Assembly (NCBI RefSeq): GCF_018780105.1
Contig: NZ_JADMKC010000053.1
Coordinates: 1-48,639 of the forward strand
Length of the DNA stretch: 48,639 nucleotides
Direction of reading: 5' to 3'
Source of the DNA: Thiobacillus sp.
Lineage (GTDB): Bacteria; Pseudomonadota; Gammaproteobacteria; Burkholderiales; Thiobacillaceae
Every line of letters starts with the position of its first letter. Within the stretch, counting starts at the first letter, position 1. The translations under genes and the position numbers were made by a program. The notes below the pieces were generated by a model, which saw nothing but the letters and a program-made list of their open reading frames with translations, did not search any database and was not told the DNA's origin. Of this stretch, positions 1 to 12,511 are shown piece after piece.

Positions 1-3
1 CGC

Positions 4-564
4 TCAGTTTGCGCGGCGCTTGAATTCGTTGGTGCGGGTGTCGATCTCGATCATGTCGCCGATGTCGACGAAGGCCGCGACGGGCAGCTCGAAGCCGGTA
101 GGCTTGATACGGGCAGGCTTCATCACCTTGCCGGAGGTGTCGCCGCGCACGGCAGGTTCGGTGTATTCGACTTCGCGGATCACGGTGGTGGGCATGTCGA
201 CCGAGATCGCCTTGCCGTCGTAGAACACCACTTCGACCGGCATGCCATCGTCGAGGTAGTTCAACGCGTCGCCGAGGTTTTCGCCTTCGACTTCGTACTG
301 GTTGTATTCGCTATCCATGAACACATACAGCGGGTCAGCGAAGTAGGAATAGGTGCATTCCTTGCGGTCGAGCATGACCATTTCGAACTTGTCGTCGGCC
401 CGGTAGACGTTTTCAGCACCGGACCCGTTCAAGAGGTTTTTCATCTTCATCTTGACGACAGAAGCGTTGCGGCCGGATTTCGAAAATTCGGCTTTCTGCA
501 CGACCATCGGGTCTTTGCCGACCATCACGACGTTGCCGGCGCGGAGTTCCATTGCGGTTTTCAT
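4..564 (-). CDS. efp: Elongation factor P
   Basis: EF-P (186 aa) binds ribosomes stalled on polyproline stretches and promotes peptide-bond formation. The length and the three-domain EF-P pattern are typical. The loop tip reads SKSGRNAS, which places an arginine at residue 32, where E. coli-type EF-P has the lysine modified by EpmA. Arg32 is the hallmark of the subfamily that EarP activates by rhamnosylation, and earP lies immediately upstream on the same strand. The stop codon falls at the left window edge, so the gene is complete. The 138 bp between earP and efp leave room for a separate efp promoter, but I could not identify one. Confidence 0.97.
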   Translation of the reverse strand: MKTAMELRAGNVVMVGKDPMVVQKAEFSKSGRNASVVKMKMKNLLNGSGAENVYRADDKFEMVMLDRKECTYSYFADPLYVFMDSEYNQYEVEGENLGDALNYLDDGMPVEVVFYDGKAISVDMPTTVIREVEYTEPAVRGDTSGKVMKPARIKPTGFELPVAAFVDIGDMIEIDTRTNEFKRRAN

Positions 565-702
565 GGGTGTCTTGTCCTGCGACTAAAGGCGCTGTGTACT
601 GCGCAACAACGCCAAGGGGTTGGGAAAACGCGGCATTGTATTGATTCGGCACGATAAAGTCCAGAAAAACGAACGCGCGCCAGTCCTGCCCCAGCCGCGT
701 GC

Positions 703-1854
703 TCAAACGGCCTGTGGCCGCTTGTTTTCGACAAATTCCACCAGCGTCTCGACCAGCCCCGGCTGATCGGCCAGCCGTGCCTGCCAAACTGCCGCGTGAG
801 CGCCCAGCACGTCCCGCTGCGCCCGCCATCCGGCCCAGCACGCCGCCATGTCCGGCGCGCCAGGTACCCCGTTCCAGCACCGCCAGGCATCCCGCACCGC
901 CTGTGCCGCAAGCGGCTCCAGGCCCTCCGTGTATAGGGCCAGCAAGGCTTCGAGCTTGTCGTGATGCACGCTTTCCGCCTGCGGATACGCCTGCCACACC
1001 AGCGGCCGCGCGGCCCACTGCGCCCGCACGCAGGAATCCTCGCCCCGCACGAAATTGAGGTCGCACGCCCACAGCAGGCGGTCGTAGTCGTCCTGGCTGG
1101 CAAACGGCAGCACCATCACCTGCAGCGCGTCGCGCCGGATGACATCGCCTGCCTGCAGCGCGCTCAAACCCAGCCATTTCGCCAGTTGCGGCAGGATGCG
1201 GCCCTCCGGCACCAGCAGCGTGACGGGATCGGCGCCGCTGCGCCAGGCGTCGAGCAGTTCCGCCAGCGCCGGGTTCTCGTACGCAAACAGCGAAATCCGC
1301 CATTCGCCGGGAACTGGCGCGGCCAGGCCAAGCGCGCGCCAGTAAGCCTCGATTTCGAGCTGGACAAATGCCGAGCGGCGCGCAAGCAGATCGCGCTCGC
1401 GCAGCAGGCCGCCGGTTTGGCGCGTATAGCCGGGAAAGAAAAAGTACTTGGTCAGCGGCAGCTGCGGGTGCGGCGAAGGCAGGCCGTGATGCGCGCCCAC
1501 CCAGGACTCCGCGCTCAGATATTCGAGATTGATCCACACCGGCGGCGGCATGCGCGCGGCCATGGCCGCCACATAAACGTCGGGCAGCGTGCAACCGAAG
1601 GCCTCGATCACCGCTTCGGCCGGCTCCCCGAACACCGCTTCCTGCCGCCAGACGCAGACAGTCACCTCCTCGCACAGCTGCTGCGCGCGATCGGGCTGGA
1701 TCTCCGGGCGGATCCGCTGAAACGCCGCCAGGTCGTCGACCCACAGACGCACCCGGGCGCCCTGCTCGTGCGCCAGACTGCGCGCCAGCCGCCAGCTGAC
1801 GCCGATATCCCCGTAGTTATCGATAACCTTGCAGAAAATATCCCAGGTGCGCAT
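703..1854 (-). CDS. earP: EF-P arginine rhamnosyltransferase EarP
   Basis: EarP (383 aa) transfers rhamnose from dTDP-rhamnose to Arg32 of EF-P. The N-terminus has [15 protein letters not shown], giving Asp12 and Asp16, and a later RGEDS segment puts Glu272 in place. These correspond to the Asp/Asp/Glu residues known to be essential in EarP proteins. I chose the ATG at 1854 because the conserved domain begins at once; an upstream in-frame extension of about 32 residues looks non-coding, and an ATG three codons upstream is possible. The gene precedes efp on the same strand, the usual arrangement for this pair. No dTDP-rhamnose synthesis genes lie in the window. Confidence 0.95.
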   Translation of the reverse strand: MRTWDIFCKVIDNYGDIGVSWRLARSLAHEQGARVRLWVDDLAAFQRIRPEIQPDRAQQLCEEVTVCVWRQEAVFGEPAEAVIEAFGCTLPDVYVAAMAARMPPPVWINLEYLSAESWVGAHHGLPSPHPQLPLTKYFFFPGYTRQTGGLLRERDLLARRSAFVQLEIEAYWRALGLAAPVPGEWRISLFAYENPALAELLDAWRSGADPVTLLVPEGRILPQLAKWLGLSALQAGDVIRRDALQVMVLPFASQDDYDRLLWACDLNFVRGEDSCVRAQWAARPLVWQAYPQAESVHHDKLEALLALYTEGLEPLAAQAVRDAWRCWNGVPGAPDMAACWAGWRAQRDVLGAHAAVWQARLADQPGLVETLVEFVENKRPQAV

Positions 1855-2021
1855 CGGCCGCATCCTACCGCAGGAAGTGCAAGGTCCAGGGTGAGACGGG
1901 CAAAAACCACTGTTTTTGTAGGGATTTTGGGGCCAAGCACACACCAACACATGCGCGAATTCACCCTAGCCCGGATGGCGGTTTGTTCCTAATATGGAGC
2001 GCTCCCCCAAGGGAAAACGTG

Positions 2022-4532
2022 ATGACCCAGTCCGTGATGGCTTCAGACAAAACGGAACCGGCCGCTGCTCGGCCGATCTCGATTTTAATTGTGGAAGACG
2101 AGCGCATCATCGCGCTCGATCTCAGGCAACGCCTGAACCAGCTCGGATATAGCGTGGTCGGCTCCGCGGCGAATGCGCAGCAGGCACTGGCGCTGGCGGT
2201 CGCCGAACAGCCCGATGTCGTGCTGATGGACATCCGCATCGAGGGTGAAATCGATGGCATCGCGGCAGCGCAGACGCTGTATGCTGAAACGCGGATTCCT
2301 GTAATTTTCCTCACCGCCTATGCCGACACGGAAACCCTTGAACGCGCAAAGGCGACATTGCCCTACGGCTATTTGCTGAAGCCCTGCCAGACTGCGGAAC
2401 TGAACGCCGCGATCCGGATCGCGCTGGCGCGCCGCGATTCTGAACTACAACTCGAACGCAGCGAAGAACGCCAGCGGCTGGCTCTGGACGCCGGCCAGCT
2501 CGGCATCTGGGAATGGGATAGCGAGCATAACCAGTTGAGCATCGGCGGCCATCTCATCGCCATCCTTGGCGCCCCGCCCGAAGCATTTACCGAATCCTGC
2601 GATACTTTTCTGGCACGCGTGTATCCGGACGATCAAAGCAAATTGCAAGCCGCGCTGGAGCGCATGAAGACCAGCAACGAAGTACTCGATCTGGTGTTCC
2701 GCATCGTGCGCGACGACGGCGCCGTCGCCTGGGTTGAATCCCACGCCCGTGCCTACAAAGCGGCGCCTTCATCGCCCACACGGCTGATCGGGGTGCTGAA
2801 AGACGTTTCCGAACAATGCCGGATCGAAATGCAGTTGCGCCGCGCAGCTGCCGTCCTCGAAGCCACCGCCGAGGGCATTTTCATCATGGATGCTGCGCAC
2901 ATCATCATCTCGGTCAACCCCGCTTTCACCACCCTGACCGGCTACACCGCCGCCGAAGCCATCGGCCAGGATGCCGAAATCCTGCTCCACGCACGACGCC
3001 GGCACAGCGACGAGTTTTACCCCGCGCTGGAACATGCGCCCGCTCAGCAGTGGCAGGGTGAAATCCACTTTCAGCGCAAGACAGGCGAAATATTTCCAGC
3101 CTGGGAAAACCTCTGCCTGGTGAACGACCCGGATGGCTCGCTCGCGCATTACATCGTGGCCTTCGCCGACATCACCGCGTTGCAGGAAGCCGAAGCGGAA
3201 CTGCATCATCTTGCACATCACGATCCGCTGACCGGCCTGCCCAACCGTCTGCTGTTTCAAGACCGTCTGAAGCAGGCGCTGGAGCGAGCGCAACGGCTTG
3301 GCGAGCGCTTCGCGCTGCTGTTTTTCGACCTCGACGACTTCAAAACGATCAACGACAGTCTTGGCCATGCCAGCGGCGATCTGCTGTTGCAGACAGTGGC
3401 GGAACGTCTGAACAAAAACCTGCGCCGTTCCGACACCCTGGCCCGGCTGGGCGGCGACGAATTCGTCCTGTTGCTTGAAAGCGTCAAATCATCCGAGGAT
3501 TGCGCACGCATCGCGCAAATCCAGCTCAATGCACTGAGTCAGCCGCTCGAACTGGCTGGTGAGCGCGTGAGCATCTCGGCCAGTGTGGGGCTGAGCCTGT
3601 ATCCGGATGACGGAAGCGATACGATGTCGCTCATCAAGGCCGCCGATACGGCGATGTACCAGGCCAAAGCGCAAGGGCGCAACCGCTTTTGCCTGTATGC
3701 CTCCGAAATGAGCACGCATGCGGCCAAACGGCTGACTCTGGAACAGGGTTTGCGGCGTGCGGTCGCGCGCGTCGGGCTCGCGGACAATGAGTTCGCGATG
3801 CATTATCAACCGCAGGTGGCGCTGGCCGATGGCCGCCTGACCGGGGTCGAGGCCTTGCTGCGCTGGAACCCACCTGACGCCGCCACGATTGAACCGAACA
3901 GATTCATTCCAGTTGCCGAGGAAATCGGCCTGATCGTTCCCATCGGCCGCTGGGTACTGGAACAGACGTGCCGTGATGCTGCCGCCTGGCAGCGCAGCGG
4001 CTGGAGCGGGCGGCTGGCAGTCAACGCCTCGCGACTGCAGTTAGCGCAAAGAGACTTCGACGAGACGGTGCGCGCAGCACTCACGGCGAGCGGCTTGCCC
4101 GCACACCAGCTCGAAATCGAAATTACCGAAACCAGCCTGATCGGTATCGAGCCCGGGATGCTCGAAAGAATCAAGGCGCTGGGGGTGCAGATTGCCATCG
4201 ACGATTTTGGTTCGGGTTATTCGTCGCTCAGCATGTTGAAACACCTGCCAATCGACCGCCTCAAGATCGACCAATCCTTCGTCCGCGATTTGCCCGCTGA
4301 TCCCGACGACATCGCCATTACCGAAGCCATATGCGCACTCGCCCACAGCCTGCGCCTTTCTCTCATTGCCGAAGGCATCGAGACCGCCGCGCAACTAGCG
4401 ATGCTGCAAGGCATGAATTGCAACGAGGGTCAGGGCTATCTGTTTGAGCATGCGCTGCCCGCCGACGCCATTCCCGCGCTACTGGGTCGACAAGTGCCAT
4501 GGGGCGCGCTGTTTGAGCGCTCGCCCGCTTGA
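2022..4532 (+). CDS. Response regulator with PAS, GGDEF and EAL domains (c-di-GMP turnover)
   Basis: A predicted cytoplasmic protein of 836 aa. Domain order: receiver (about 19-135, phospho-acceptor Asp70 in VVLMDIR, later Lys in LLKPC), PAS (about 150-265), PAS (about 275-395), GGDEF (about 405-575) and EAL (about 580-830). The diguanylate cyclase motif GGDEF is intact and preceded at the standard 5-residue spacing by RRSD, an RxxD inhibitory site. The phosphodiesterase motifs [21 protein letters not shown] and LKIDQSFV also look intact, so both activities are possible. The ATG at 2022 is preceded by AAGGGA seven bases upstream; an in-frame ATG at 1983 lacks this. The 3' end overlaps the next gene, a histidine kinase that is its probable partner. 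Confidence 0.93.
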   Translation: MTQSVMASDKTEPAAARPISILIVEDERIIALDLRQRLNQLGYSVVGSAANAQQALALAVAEQPDVVLMDIRIEGEIDGIAAAQTLYAETRIPVIFLTAYADTETLERAKATLPYGYLLKPCQTAELNAAIRIALARRDSELQLERSEERQRLALDAGQLGIWEWDSEHNQLSIGGHLIAILGAPPEAFTESCDTFLARVYPDDQSKLQAALERMKTSNEVLDLVFRIVRDDGAVAWVESHARAYKAAPSSPTRLIGVLKDVSEQCRIEMQLRRAAAVLEATAEGIFIMDAAHIIISVNPAFTTLTGYTAAEAIGQDAEILLHARRRHSDEFYPALEHAPAQQWQGEIHFQRKTGEIFPAWENLCLVNDPDGSLAHYIVAFADITALQEAEAELHHLAHHDPLTGLPNRLLFQDRLKQALERAQRLGERFALLFFDLDDFKTINDSLGHASGDLLLQTVAERLNKNLRRSDTLARLGGDEFVLLLESVKSSEDCARIAQIQLNALSQPLELAGERVSISASVGLSLYPDDGSDTMSLIKAADTAMYQAKAQGRNRFCLYASEMSTHAAKRLTLEQGLRRAVARVGLADNEFAMHYQPQVALADGRLTGVEALLRWNPPDAATIEPNRFIPVAEEIGLIVPIGRWVLEQTCRDAAAWQRSGWSGRLAVNASRLQLAQRDFDETVRAALTASGLPAHQLEIEITETSLIGIEPGMLERIKALGVQIAIDDFGSGYSSLSMLKHLPIDRLKIDQSFVRDLPADPDDIAITEAICALAHSLRLSLIAEGIETAAQLAMLQGMNCNEGQGYLFEHALPADAIPALLGRQVPWGALFERSPA

Positions 4533-6115
4533 ACGCCCGTGCGCTGCAGGCGCTGTGCGCAGCGCTCGTCACGGGTTTGGGCGTGCTCATGCTGGTCGGA
4601 TGGGGCTGGGATCATGGAACGCTGAAAACAATGCTACCCGGCCTCATCAGCATGAAGGTGAATGCCGCGCTCGGATTCGTACTGGGCGGCTCGGCATTGG
4701 CACTGCTGGGACGACCGCCCGGTCCCCTGCGGGATGCCGGTACGGTCTGCGCCGGCGGCTTGCTGACATTGGCGCTCGCGACCGCATTCGTACACGTCAC
4801 CGGCATGACGCCCGGCTTCGATCTGACGACCAGCTTGGGTTTCGGGCTGGCCGCTGGCAGCCTGCTGATCAGCCGCAACGCCGCGCATTCGCTGCCGCGC
4901 AGCCGGATGGCGTACACCTTGGCGATCGCTGTCGCCGGATTGGGTCTGGCGGGCTACGCCATCAACGTCGAGGTTTTCTATAGCATTCCCGGCTTTGGCA
5001 CATCCGCCCTTCATACGATGCTCGGACTGCTGCTGCTGGCAGCAGGATTGCTGGCGGCGGGACGCGGCGGCGTCTGGATCAAGCCGGCCGAAGCCCGGAC
5101 GCGCACCGACAACCAGGCCCTGCTGGCCAGCAACGCGCTGCTGCGTTCGATATTCGAAGACGGCCCCGACGCGATCCTGGTTGTCGACAATGCCGGACAA
5201 ATCGTCGAGGCCAGCCCGCGCGTCGAAAGCCTGTTCGGCTACACGCGCTCGGCGCTGCTCGGCCAGCGCATCGAAATCCTCCTGCCCGAACGCTACCGCG
5301 CCGCGCACCCGGCGCATCGCGCGGCCTTCGCTGCCGAGCCGCACGCACGCGCGATGGGCAGCGGGCTGGCGCTCTCCGGTCGCCGCGCCGACGGCAGCGA
5401 GTTCCCGATCGATGTGGTGCTCAGCCCCATCCAGGGCGGCCACGCGCAACGCACCATCGCTATCGTCCGCGACATCAGCGCCCGCCTGGAAATCGAGCAG
5501 GGACTCGCCGAAAAAACCGTGCTGCTGCAGGAAATCCACCACCGCGTCAAAAACAATCTGCAGGTCATCGTCAGCCTGCTGCGCCTGCAGGCCGATACGC
5601 TGCAGGATGCCGCGGCCCGTAGCGCTCTGGCCGACAGCCAGGCGCGCGTCCAGAGCATGGCGCTGTTGCACCAGTTGCTATACGAACACAAGGATTTTGC
5701 ACGGGTCAGTCTGGACGATTACCTGCGGCAACTGGTCCAGCACGCGCAGAACAGTACGAATGCGCTACAAGTCACATTCATGCTCGATCTGGTCCCGCTC
5801 CAGCTCGACTTGCAACGCGCAGTTCCATGCGGTTTGCTGGTCAACGAACTGTTGAGCAACGCCTGCAAGCACGCTTTTCCAGACGGCAGAAGCGGAACAC
5901 TGAAGGTGGAACTGCATGCGCCGGGAGATGACGGACTGGCACTGCTCGTTGTAAGCGATGACGGTATCGGCCTGCCAGCCGAAGTGGAAATCGGCCAGAC
6001 CCGCTCGCTCGGTCTGCAGCTGGTTCCCCTGCTGACCGAACAGATCGGCGCCGAACTGCGCATCGTGCGCAACACCGGGACGCGCTTCGAGCTGCGCTTC
6101 CGGCCCGGCGGCTAG
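4529..6115 (+). CDS. Membrane PAS sensor histidine kinase (HisKA_2 type)
   Basis: A 528-aa kinase. The first roughly 180 residues are mostly hydrophobic and suggest about six membrane spans. A PAS domain follows at about 205-325, then a HisKA_2 phosphoacceptor segment [12 protein letters not shown] with the His near residue 337, and a C-terminal HATPase domain ([20 protein letters not shown]). Kinases of this type often signal to receiver proteins like the one upstream. The start is a TTG that overlaps the upstream stop (TTGA), suggesting translational coupling; the next in-frame ATG is 20 codons on and would delete part of the first hydrophobic segment. The stimulus cannot be inferred from sequence. 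Confidence 0.9.
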   Translation: MNARALQALCAALVTGLGVLMLVGWGWDHGTLKTMLPGLISMKVNAALGFVLGGSALALLGRPPGPLRDAGTVCAGGLLTLALATAFVHVTGMTPGFDLTTSLGFGLAAGSLLISRNAAHSLPRSRMAYTLAIAVAGLGLAGYAINVEVFYSIPGFGTSALHTMLGLLLLAAGLLAAGRGGVWIKPAEARTRTDNQALLASNALLRSIFEDGPDAILVVDNAGQIVEASPRVESLFGYTRSALLGQRIEILLPERYRAAHPAHRAAFAAEPHARAMGSGLALSGRRADGSEFPIDVVLSPIQGGHAQRTIAIVRDISARLEIEQGLAEKTVLLQEIHHRVKNNLQVIVSLLRLQADTLQDAAARSALADSQARVQSMALLHQLLYEHKDFARVSLDDYLRQLVQHAQNSTNALQVTFMLDLVPLQLDLQRAVPCGLLVNELLSNACKHAFPDGRSGTLKVELHAPGDDGLALLVVSDDGIGLPAEVEIGQTRSLGLQLVPLLTEQIGAELRIVRNTGTRFELRFRPGG

Positions 6116-6124
6116 CTGCCGCCG
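6106..6124. terminator. GC hairpin between convergent genes
   Basis: A perfect 7-bp stem (CGGCGGC / GCCGCCG) with a 5-base loop covers the kinase stop codon and the 17-bp gap to the convergent icd gene. There is no T-run on either side, so it is at best a weak bidirectional terminator. Confidence 0.3.
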
Positions 6125-6132
6125 CACCGCAC

Positions 6133-7371
<1,239 letters not shown>

Positions 7372-7398
7372 GAAGGTCTCGAAACGTTGTTCCCTTAA

Positions 7399-7974
7399 AT
7401 GGGTAAAATTGGGACTTTGCCCCCCACCGAAGTGTCGCGTCTTATTGTGTTCAACAAACCCTACGGCGTTCTGAGCCAGTTCACAGCCGAAGGCCGCTGG
7501 CAGGGTTTATCGGATTACCTCGCGCTGCCGGGTGTGTACGCAGCCGGACGCCTGGATGCGGACAGCGAAGGCGTGCTGATTTTAACCGATGACGGCGCAC
7601 TGCAGAGCCGCATCGCCGACCCCAGGCACAAACTGCCCAAAACCTACTGGGCGCAAGTCGAAGGCATCCCCGACGAAGCCGCGCTGACCACGCTGCGCCA
7701 GGGCGTCGATCTCGGCGACTTCGTCACCCGGCCGGCAGCCGCACGCGTCATCGACGAACCCGCCGGCCTGTGGCCGCGCAATCCGCCGATCCGTTTTCGC
7801 GCAGCCATCCCGACCCGCTGGATCGAACTGGTCATCAGCGAAGGCAAGAATCGCCAGGTGCGCCGGATGACCGCCAAAATCGGCTTCCCCACCCTGCGGC
7901 TGATCCGCGCCGCGGTCGGCGAATGGACGCTGGGCGAGTTGCAACCCGGAGAATGGAAAGAATTGCATGTCTGA
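7399..7974 (+). CDS. rluE: 23S rRNA pseudouridine synthase, RluE-like
   Basis: A 191-aa member of the RsuA/RluB/E/F family. RluE makes pseudouridine at U2457 of 23S rRNA in E. coli. The catalytic motif is [11 protein letters not shown], with the active-site Asp in LDADSEG. Other family segments are [20 protein letters not shown] and [20 protein letters not shown]. There is no N-terminal S4 domain, which separates RluE from RsuA and RluB/F. The 3' end overlaps the NUDIX gene by 8 bp, and mnmA follows with another overlap, forming an RNA-modification operon. The start is set at the first ATG; a slightly later alternative start would not affect the domain. Confidence 0.9.
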   Translation: MGKIGTLPPTEVSRLIVFNKPYGVLSQFTAEGRWQGLSDYLALPGVYAAGRLDADSEGVLILTDDGALQSRIADPRHKLPKTYWAQVEGIPDEAALTTLRQGVDLGDFVTRPAAARVIDEPAGLWPRNPPIRFRAAIPTRWIELVISEGKNRQVRRMTAKIGFPTLRLIRAAVGEWTLGELQPGEWKELHV

Positions 7975-8416
7975 CATCTGGTCACCCCACGTCGTCGTTG
8001 CCGCCATGGTCGAGCGCGACGGCAAGTTTCTGCTGGTGGAAGAAGAAACCGCCGAGGGCCTGCGCCTCAACCAGCCTGCCGGCCACTGGGAGCGCGGCGA
8101 AACGCTGATCGAGGCGGTGCGCCGCGAGGCGCTGGAGGAAACCGCGCATCACGTCGAACCGCAGGCGCTGCTGGGCGCTTACACCACCTACTACGAGCGG
8201 CGCGACATCACCTATCTACGCTTCGCCTACCTGTGCGAGGCGGTCGGTTTCGACCCCGACCGCAGTCTCGACACCGGCATCGTGCGCGCCGTCTGGCTGA
8301 CGCCGCAGGAACTTGCCGCCAGCCGCATTCCGCCCCGCAGTCCGCTGGTGATGCGCTGCGTGCACGATGCGCTGGCCGGACACCGCTTCCCGCTCGACTT
8401 CGTGATGCACGCATGA
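7967..8416 (+). CDS. nudJ: NUDIX hydrolase, NudJ-like
   Basis: A 149-aa NUDIX enzyme. NudJ hydrolyses phosphate from HMP-PP, a thiamine intermediate, and from some nucleotides. The NUDIX box runs GHWERGE then REALEETA, with the catalytic REUxEE glutamates present. The glycine normally following EEx is an alanine here, a minor deviation. It overlaps rluE upstream by 8 bp, and its stop overlaps the mnmA start as ATGA. The same rluE/nudJ/mnmA order with overlaps suggests a co-transcribed unit; a nudJ-mnmA neighbourhood is also known from enteric bacteria. Substrate is inferred from family and neighbourhood. Confidence 0.88.
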   Translation: MSDIWSPHVVVAAMVERDGKFLLVEEETAEGLRLNQPAGHWERGETLIEAVRREALEETAHHVEPQALLGAYTTYYERRDITYLRFAYLCEAVGFDPDRSLDTGIVRAVWLTPQELAASRIPPRSPLVMRCVHDALAGHRFPLDFVMHA

Positions 8417-9498
8417 GCACGCGCGTTGTGGTCGGCCTCTCGGGCGGCGTCGATTCCGCCGTCGCCGCCTATCTGCTCAAGCAGCAAGGCTACGACGTGC
8501 TCGGCGTGTTCATGAAGAACTGGGACGACGACGACAATACCGAGCAGTGCACCGCGCGCCAGGACTTTCTCGACGTGCTGGCGGTGGCCGACGTGCTCGG
8601 CATCGAGGTCGAGGCGGTCAACTTCGCCAAGGAATACAAGGAACGCGTGTTCAGCTACTTCCTCGCCGAATACCAGGCCGGGCGCACTCCCAATCCGGAC
8701 GTGCTGTGCAACGCCGAAATCAAGTTCAAGGCCTTCCTCGAAGACGCCATCGCGCGCGGCGCCGAATTCATCGCCACCGGCCACTACGTCGGCAAGGGCA
8801 TGGATGAAGCTGGCCGCGCCACCCTGCTGCGCGCGTTCGACAGCAACAAGGACCAAAGTTATTTCCTGTATCGCCTCGCGCCCGGCCAGCTTGCGCCCGC
8901 CCTGTTTCCGCTGGCGCACCTGCCCAAACCCGAGGTGCGGGAAATCGCTGCGCGCATCGGCCTGCCCAACGCCGCCAAGAAAGACAGCACCGGCATCTGT
9001 TTCATCGGCGAGCGCAACTTCCGCGAATTCCTCGAACGCTACCTGCCGCGCGACCCCGGCGACATGCGCACCCCCGAAGGCCGCGTCGTCGGCCAGCATC
9101 AGGGCCTGATGTATTACACGCTGGGCCAGCGCCAGGGCCTGGGCATCGGCGGGCAAAAGGACGGCAACGACGATCCCTGGTTCGTCGCCGCCAAGGACAT
9201 GGCCAGCAATACCCTGATCGTGGTGCAAGGGCACGAACATCCGCTGCTGAAACGCAGCAGCCTCAGCGCCAACCAACTCAGCTGGATAAGTGGCGAAGCG
9301 CCCGACCCCGAACGCGCCTACACCGCCAAGACCCGCTACCGCCAGACCGACGCCGCCTGCCGCATCACCACGCTGTACGACGACACGCTGGAACTGGTGT
9401 TCGACGCACCGCAATGGGCAGTCACGCCAGGACAGTCTGTGGTGCTGTACGACGGCGAGCGCTGCCTGGGCGGCGGCATCATCGACAGCCCGGACTAA
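8413..9498 (+). CDS. mnmA: tRNA 2-thiouridine synthase MnmA
   Basis: MnmA (361 aa) thiolates U34 of Lys, Glu and Gln tRNAs, using sulfur relayed by the Tus proteins. The ATP-pyrophosphatase P-loop SGGVDSAV is near the N-terminus. The two catalytic cysteines are Cys99 (LCNAEIKF) and Cys196 (TGICFIG). The gene starts at the ATG inside the upstream stop (ATGA overlap). A longer in-frame reading upstream only traverses nudJ in another frame. It is the last gene of the rluE-nudJ-mnmA unit and converges on a small gene on the other strand. Confidence 0.97.
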   Translation: MSTRVVVGLSGGVDSAVAAYLLKQQGYDVLGVFMKNWDDDDNTEQCTARQDFLDVLAVADVLGIEVEAVNFAKEYKERVFSYFLAEYQAGRTPNPDVLCNAEIKFKAFLEDAIARGAEFIATGHYVGKGMDEAGRATLLRAFDSNKDQSYFLYRLAPGQLAPALFPLAHLPKPEVREIAARIGLPNAAKKDSTGICFIGERNFREFLERYLPRDPGDMRTPEGRVVGQHQGLMYYTLGQRQGLGIGGQKDGNDDPWFVAAKDMASNTLIVVQGHEHPLLKRSSLSANQLSWISGEAPDPERAYTAKTRYRQTDAACRITTLYDDTLELVFDAPQWAVTPGQSVVLYDGERCLGGGIIDSPD

Positions 9499-9511
9499 GC
9501 TGACCCGCGAT

Positions 9512-9721
9512 TCAGTGCAGCTTGACGTGGCTTTGCACCGGTTTGCTGCTCATGCCGAGCGCGCCGGCTGCCACTTCATGGAGCAGCGGCTTCCAGATAT
9601 GGTGCAGATTGCGGTCGTCCTTGGCCAGCTGCCTGGCCTGCGGGCCGGTCTCGCCGGCGCGCCCGTCCATGCGGACGGAATCGCCCATCGATGCATCCTG
9701 TGTCGCCGTCTGGAATGTCAT
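9512..9721 (-). CDS. Small hypothetical protein (69 aa)
   Basis: I do not recognise this protein. Its ATG at 9721 is preceded on the minus strand by a strong Shine-Dalgarno sequence GGGAGG, four bases before the start; this and its position filling the gap between mnmA and edd are the reasons for calling it. The product is polar, begins MTFQTATQDASMG, contains DRNLHHIWKPL in the middle and ends SSKPVQSHVKLH. It has no signal peptide or membrane span. An in-frame ATG 13 codons upstream lacks a good ribosome site. It could still be a chance open frame in GC-rich DNA. Confidence 0.5.
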   Translation of the reverse strand: MTFQTATQDASMGDSVRMDGRAGETGPQARQLAKDDRNLHHIWKPLLHEVAAGALGMSSKPVQSHVKLH

Positions 9722-9948
9722 CCTGCCTCCCGCTTGTTGCCAATAGCACGTCCAAAACACGTGTCATGCCTGCGTAACAGAGGCACGGACAAGCGGCGTA
9801 AACTCGGCACAGAACCTGCTTGTGCCCAAGCAGCGGCACCCCGTCCTGCAACCGTCGGGGGCCTGAAACCTGATTCGACTGGAGTGTTCTTCATGCCATT
9901 TCTCGGCTCATTTTCCCCTGTCATGCGTTCGCCGAAGCGAGGCACGCC

Positions 9949-11763
9949 ATGAAAGCCGCAGTCGCCGAAGTCACCGCACGCATCGTCGCCCGCAGCGCGT
10001 CCCGCCGCGCGGCCTATCTCAGCCGCATCGACAAACTGGCCCAGCGCCCGCGCGGCAGCGACCGCATGGGCTGCGCCAACGTCGCGCACGCGTTTGCCGC
10101 GCTGCCCGGCACCGACAAGATTCGCGTGGTCGAAGAACGCTCGCCGCACATCGGGCTGATCACCGCCTACAACGACATGCTTTCCGCGCACCAGCCCTAC
10201 GAAAGCTACCCGGCCCTGCTGCGGCACGAGGCGCACCACCAGGGCGCCACGCTGCAGGTGGCGGGCGGTGTGCCGGCCATGTGCGACGGCGTCACGCAAG
10301 GCCAGCCGGGCATGGAGCTGTCGCTGTTCTCGCGCGACACCATCGCCATGGCCACCGCCATCGGGCTGTCGCACGACGTCTTCGACGGCGCCCTGATGCT
10401 AGGCGTGTGCGACAAGATCGTGCCCGGCCTCTTGATCGGCGCGCTGCATTTCGGCCACCTGCCCTGCGTGTTCGTGCCGGCCGGGCCGATGGGCAGCGGG
10501 CTGTCCAACCAGGCCAAGGGCAAGATGCGCGAGCTCTACACCCAGGGGCTGGTCGGCCGCGAGGAACTGATGATTGCCGAAAGCGCCGCCTACCACGGTC
10601 CCGGCACCTGCACCTTCTACGGCACTGCCAACAGCAACCAGATGCTGCTCGAAGCCATGGGCCTGCATGTGCCGGGCGCGGCGTTCGTCCATCCCTACGA
10701 CGAACTGCGCGAAGCGCTCACCCGTGAAAGCGTGCGCAGCCTGCTGGCGATGATGCCGCGCGGCCGCAACCTGCCGATCGGCAAACTGGTCGACGAAAAG
10801 GTGATCGTCAACGCCATGGTCGCCCTGCTCGCCACCGGCGGTTCCACCAATCACCTCATCCACTGGGTGGCGGTGGCGCGCGCCGCCGGCATCCAGATCG
10901 ACTGGACCGACTTTGCCGACCTGTCCGCCGCGGTGCCGCTGCTGGCGCGCGTCTATCCAAACGGCAGCGCCGACGTCAACCAGTTCCAGGCCGCCGGCGG
11001 CCCCGGCCGCGTACTGCGCGAACTGCTCGACGCCGGCTATCTGCATGCCGACGTCGGCACGGCGAACGCCGAGGGCCTGCGCGCCTACACCCGCGTGCCC
11101 GCGATCGAGAACGAACACCTGGTCTGGCACGATCTGCCGCAGGCCAGCGGCGACCCCGCCATCATCCGCCCGGCCGACGAACCGTTTTCGGCCAGCGGCG
11201 GGCTCAAGCTGCTCACCGGCAACCTCGGCCGCGCAGTCATCAAGATTTCCGCCGTGCCGGACGACCGCCACGTGATCGAAGCGCCGGCGCGCGTGTTCGA
11301 CAGCCAGGAAGCGCTGCTCGACAGCTATGCGGCCGGCGAACTCAGCGGCGACTTCATCGCCGTGGTGCGCTTCCAGGGCCCCAGCGCCAACGGCATGCCC
11401 GAACTGCACAAGCTCACGCCGCCGATGTCGGTGCTGCAGGGCAAAGGCTTCAAGGTGGCGCTGGTGACCGACGGCCGCATGAGCGGCGCCTCCGGCAAGG
11501 TGCCCGCCGCCATCCACGTCAGCCCCGAAGCCAGCGCCGGCGGGCCGCTCGCCAAAGTGCGCGACGGCGACCTGCTGCGCCTCGACGCCGTCGCCGGCAC
11601 CCTGGAAGCCCTGGTCGATGCCGCGGTCTGGGATGCCCGCGAAGCCGCGCCGCTGCCGCCCGAGCAAAGCCTCGACAACGCCTTCGGCCTGGGGCGCGAA
11701 CTGTTCGGCGGCATGCGCCGCAACGTCACCTGCGCCGAAGAAGGCGCCTGTACCTGGTTATGA
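9949..11763 (+). CDS. edd: 6-phosphogluconate dehydratase
   Basis: Edd (604 aa) dehydrates 6-phosphogluconate to KDPG, the first committed Entner-Doudoroff step. It is a full-length member of the IlvD/Edd Fe-S dehydratase family. Signatures are [15 protein letters not shown], the cluster cysteines in [13 protein letters not shown] and [22 protein letters not shown], and the C-terminal [18 protein letters not shown]. The length and the GxSTNH motif favour Edd over dihydroxy-acid dehydratase, and eda follows 28 bp downstream. The two genes probably form an operon. The 227 bp upstream hold the divergent small gene's start region and no operator that I recognise. Confidence 0.96.
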   Translation: MKAAVAEVTARIVARSASRRAAYLSRIDKLAQRPRGSDRMGCANVAHAFAALPGTDKIRVVEERSPHIGLITAYNDMLSAHQPYESYPALLRHEAHHQGATLQVAGGVPAMCDGVTQGQPGMELSLFSRDTIAMATAIGLSHDVFDGALMLGVCDKIVPGLLIGALHFGHLPCVFVPAGPMGSGLSNQAKGKMRELYTQGLVGREELMIAESAAYHGPGTCTFYGTANSNQMLLEAMGLHVPGAAFVHPYDELREALTRESVRSLLAMMPRGRNLPIGKLVDEKVIVNAMVALLATGGSTNHLIHWVAVARAAGIQIDWTDFADLSAAVPLLARVYPNGSADVNQFQAAGGPGRVLRELLDAGYLHADVGTANAEGLRAYTRVPAIENEHLVWHDLPQASGDPAIIRPADEPFSASGGLKLLTGNLGRAVIKISAVPDDRHVIEAPARVFDSQEALLDSYAAGELSGDFIAVVRFQGPSANGMPELHKLTPPMSVLQGKGFKVALVTDGRMSGASGKVPAAIHVSPEASAGGPLAKVRDGDLLRLDAVAGTLEALVDAAVWDAREAAPLPPEQSLDNAFGLGRELFGGMRRNVTCAEEGACTWL

Positions 11764-11791
11764 TCCTGTTTCCACTGATCGAGAATTGTTC

Positions 11792-12415
11792 ATGAATCCG
11801 CTGAGCCTGGCCGACCACGGCCCCGTCATTCCCGTCATCGTCCTGCAGCGCGTGGCCGACGCCGTGCCGCTGGCCGAAGCGCTGCTCGCCGGCGGCGTCA
11901 AGGTGCTCGAAGTCACCCTGCGCACGCCGGTTGCGCTGGCCTGCATGGAAGCCATCGCGCGCAGCGTGCCCGACGCCATCCTCGGCGCCGGCACGGTGCG
12001 CAGCGCGGCGGACGCCCGGGCCGCGCGCGACGCCGGCTGCGCCTTCGCGGTGAGCCCGGGCTACACCGCCGCCCTCGGCGCCGCCTGCCGCGAGCTGGCG
12101 CTGCCGCTGCTGCCCGGCGTGGCCACCGCCAGCGAGCTGATGACCGCCCAGGCCGACGGCTACGATTTCCTCAAGTTCTTCCCCGCCAGCGCGGCGGGCG
12201 GCATCCCGCTGCTGAAAGCGCTGGCCGGCCCCTTCCCCGATGTCGCCTTCTGTCCCACCGGCGGCCTCACCCCCGACAACGCCGGCCAGTACCTCGCGCT
12301 GCCCAATGTGCGCGTGTGCGGCGGCTCCTGGCTGTCGCCGCAGGACGCCATGGCCAGCGGCGACTGGGCCCGCATCACCCGCCTCGCCCGCGAGACCGCC
12401 GCCCTGCGCAGCTGA
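11792..12415 (+). CDS. eda: KDPG aldolase
   Basis: Eda (207 aa) cleaves KDPG into pyruvate and glyceraldehyde 3-phosphate, completing the Entner-Doudoroff route begun by the upstream edd. Active-site residues are Glu40 and Arg44 (LEVTLRT) and the Schiff-base Lys128 (DFLKFFPA). The phosphate-binding CPTGG motif is near the C-terminus. The start at 11792 gives a standard N-terminus; a longer in-frame reading upstream overlaps edd and is not supported. Length is typical for the family. Confidence 0.97.
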   Translation: MNPLSLADHGPVIPVIVLQRVADAVPLAEALLAGGVKVLEVTLRTPVALACMEAIARSVPDAILGAGTVRSAADARAARDAGCAFAVSPGYTAALGAACRELALPLLPGVATASELMTAQADGYDFLKFFPASAAGGIPLLKALAGPFPDVAFCPTGGLTPDNAGQYLALPNVRVCGGSWLSPQDAMASGDWARITRLARETAALRS

Positions 12416-12511
12416 GCGGCCCCTCCCCGCGTGCGCGCAGGCCGCGCTTGGCGGTAAAATCGCGGCTTGCGCGCCGACTGTCCGCGTGCCCACCTGCCGA
12501 TTTCCCCGTAC

